NCBI GenBank assembly: GCA_018668095.1
Contig: JABIQF010000136.1
Coordinates: forward strand, 1-6,309
Direction of reading: 5' to 3'
Source of the DNA: Cellvibrionales bacterium
GTDB taxonomy: Bacteria; Pseudomonadota; Gammaproteobacteria; Pseudomonadales; UBA7434
Length of the DNA: 6,309 nucleotides
The translations under genes were made by a program, and so were the position numbers. The notes under the pieces are model-generated. The model was not told the DNA's origin and ran no database searches. It was given only the letters and a program-made list of their open reading frames with translations. Position 1 is the first letter of the stretch, and each line of letters opens with the position of its first letter. Below are positions 6,193-6,309 of the stretch, one piece after another.

Positions 6193-6236
6193 CTTTTTTA
6201 AGTATCTTGTTTAAGTATCTTGTTCAAGTATCGCGC
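6185..6236 (+). repeat. 13-bp tandem repeat, about four units, overlapping the ppsR stop
   Basis: Units lie at 6185-6197, 6198-6210, 6211-6223 and 6224-6236. The two central units are identical (TTAAGTATCTTGT). The first matches at 11 of 13 positions and contains the ppsR TAG stop (6190-6192); the last matches at 9 of 13. The array probably grew by slippage from the end of ppsR. It contains a T run (6194-6199) but no GC-rich stem before it, so I do not call a terminator. Confidence 0.75.
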
Positions 6237-6256
6237 TTAGTCAATAAAAATGAAAG

Positions 6257-6309
6257 CTATGAGATGGTTTGCGGTTCTCGTTGCAAAGTAAAACCAAAGC
6301 GGTCTTTAA
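6257..6309 (-). CDS. Possible C-terminal end of a minus-strand gene entering from the right edge
   Basis: On the minus strand a frame is open from the window edge to a TAG at 6257-6259 and would encode a tail ending RFGFTLQREPQTIS. The mix of residues looks protein-like, and it would converge on ppsR with the repeat array as spacer. Only 16 complete codons are visible. Another minus-strand frame and a plus-strand frame from the ATG at 6264 are also open to the edge, so this is a guess. No function can be proposed. Confidence 0.25.
   Translation of the reverse strand, partial: KDRFGFTLQREPQTIS

Noticed and set aside
6190..6240. Rho-independent terminator after ppsR
   Set aside because: There is a run of six T at 6194-6199 but no stem precedes it. 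The only nearby dyad, CTTG-TT-CAAG, has a two-base loop and no following T run.
6250..6292. Small plus-strand ORF starting ATG at 6250 after ppsR
   Set aside because: It has only 13 codons, no Shine-Dalgarno, and no recognisable product.

Overview
The window reads as ordinary chromosomal core-gene DNA from a gammaproteobacterium, probably a marine or aquatic heterotroph. Pointers are the type II secretin of the GspD/PulD class, the divergent PpsR/PEP-synthase pair typical of gammaproteobacteria, and the moderately low GC content. Genus cannot be read from the sequence alone. I found no IS element, CRISPR array, tRNA, rRNA or defence/toxin cassette.

Layout: (1) Positions 2-832 (+) hold the 3' end of a gspD secretin gene, cut by the left edge. 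(2) Twenty bases later, a 167-residue stand-alone YiiD_C/MadB-type hot-dog protein lies on the same strand (853-1356). (3) It converges on a membrane acyl-CoA/fatty-acid desaturase on the minus strand (1348-2544), and the two reading frames overlap tail to tail by 9 bp. (4) Eleven bases upstream of the desaturase ends a complete phosphoenolpyruvate synthase gene, ppsA (2556-4922, minus, TTG start), so ppsA and the desaturase look like one operon. (5) A 451-bp divergent intergenic region (4923-5373) carries a perfect 14-bp palindrome over a possible ppsA promoter and a 21-bp-period repeat next to ppsR. (6) ppsR (5374-6192, +) encodes the bifunctional kinase/pyrophosphorylase that regulates PEP synthase. 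(7) The right edge has a 13-bp tandem repeat running through the ppsR stop codon and possibly the last codons of a minus-strand gene.

How the genes work together: PpsA makes PEP from pyruvate and ATP during gluconeogenic growth. PpsR, encoded divergently, is expected to switch PpsA off and on by phosphorylating and dephosphorylating a threonine two residues before the catalytic histidine, and both residues are present here (Thr416, His418). The desaturase adjusts membrane-lipid unsaturation, and the hot-dog protein probably acts on ACP- or CoA-linked substrates in early fatty-acid synthesis. The central part is therefore a PEP/fatty-acid neighbourhood. The secretin belongs to a separate protein-export operon ending at the left.

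I do not see a convincing previously undescribed system. The items most worth checking are the phased repeats and palindrome in the ppsA-ppsR control region, the ppsA-desaturase operon, the tandem repeat overlapping the ppsR stop, and a gspD that is not followed by gspE.
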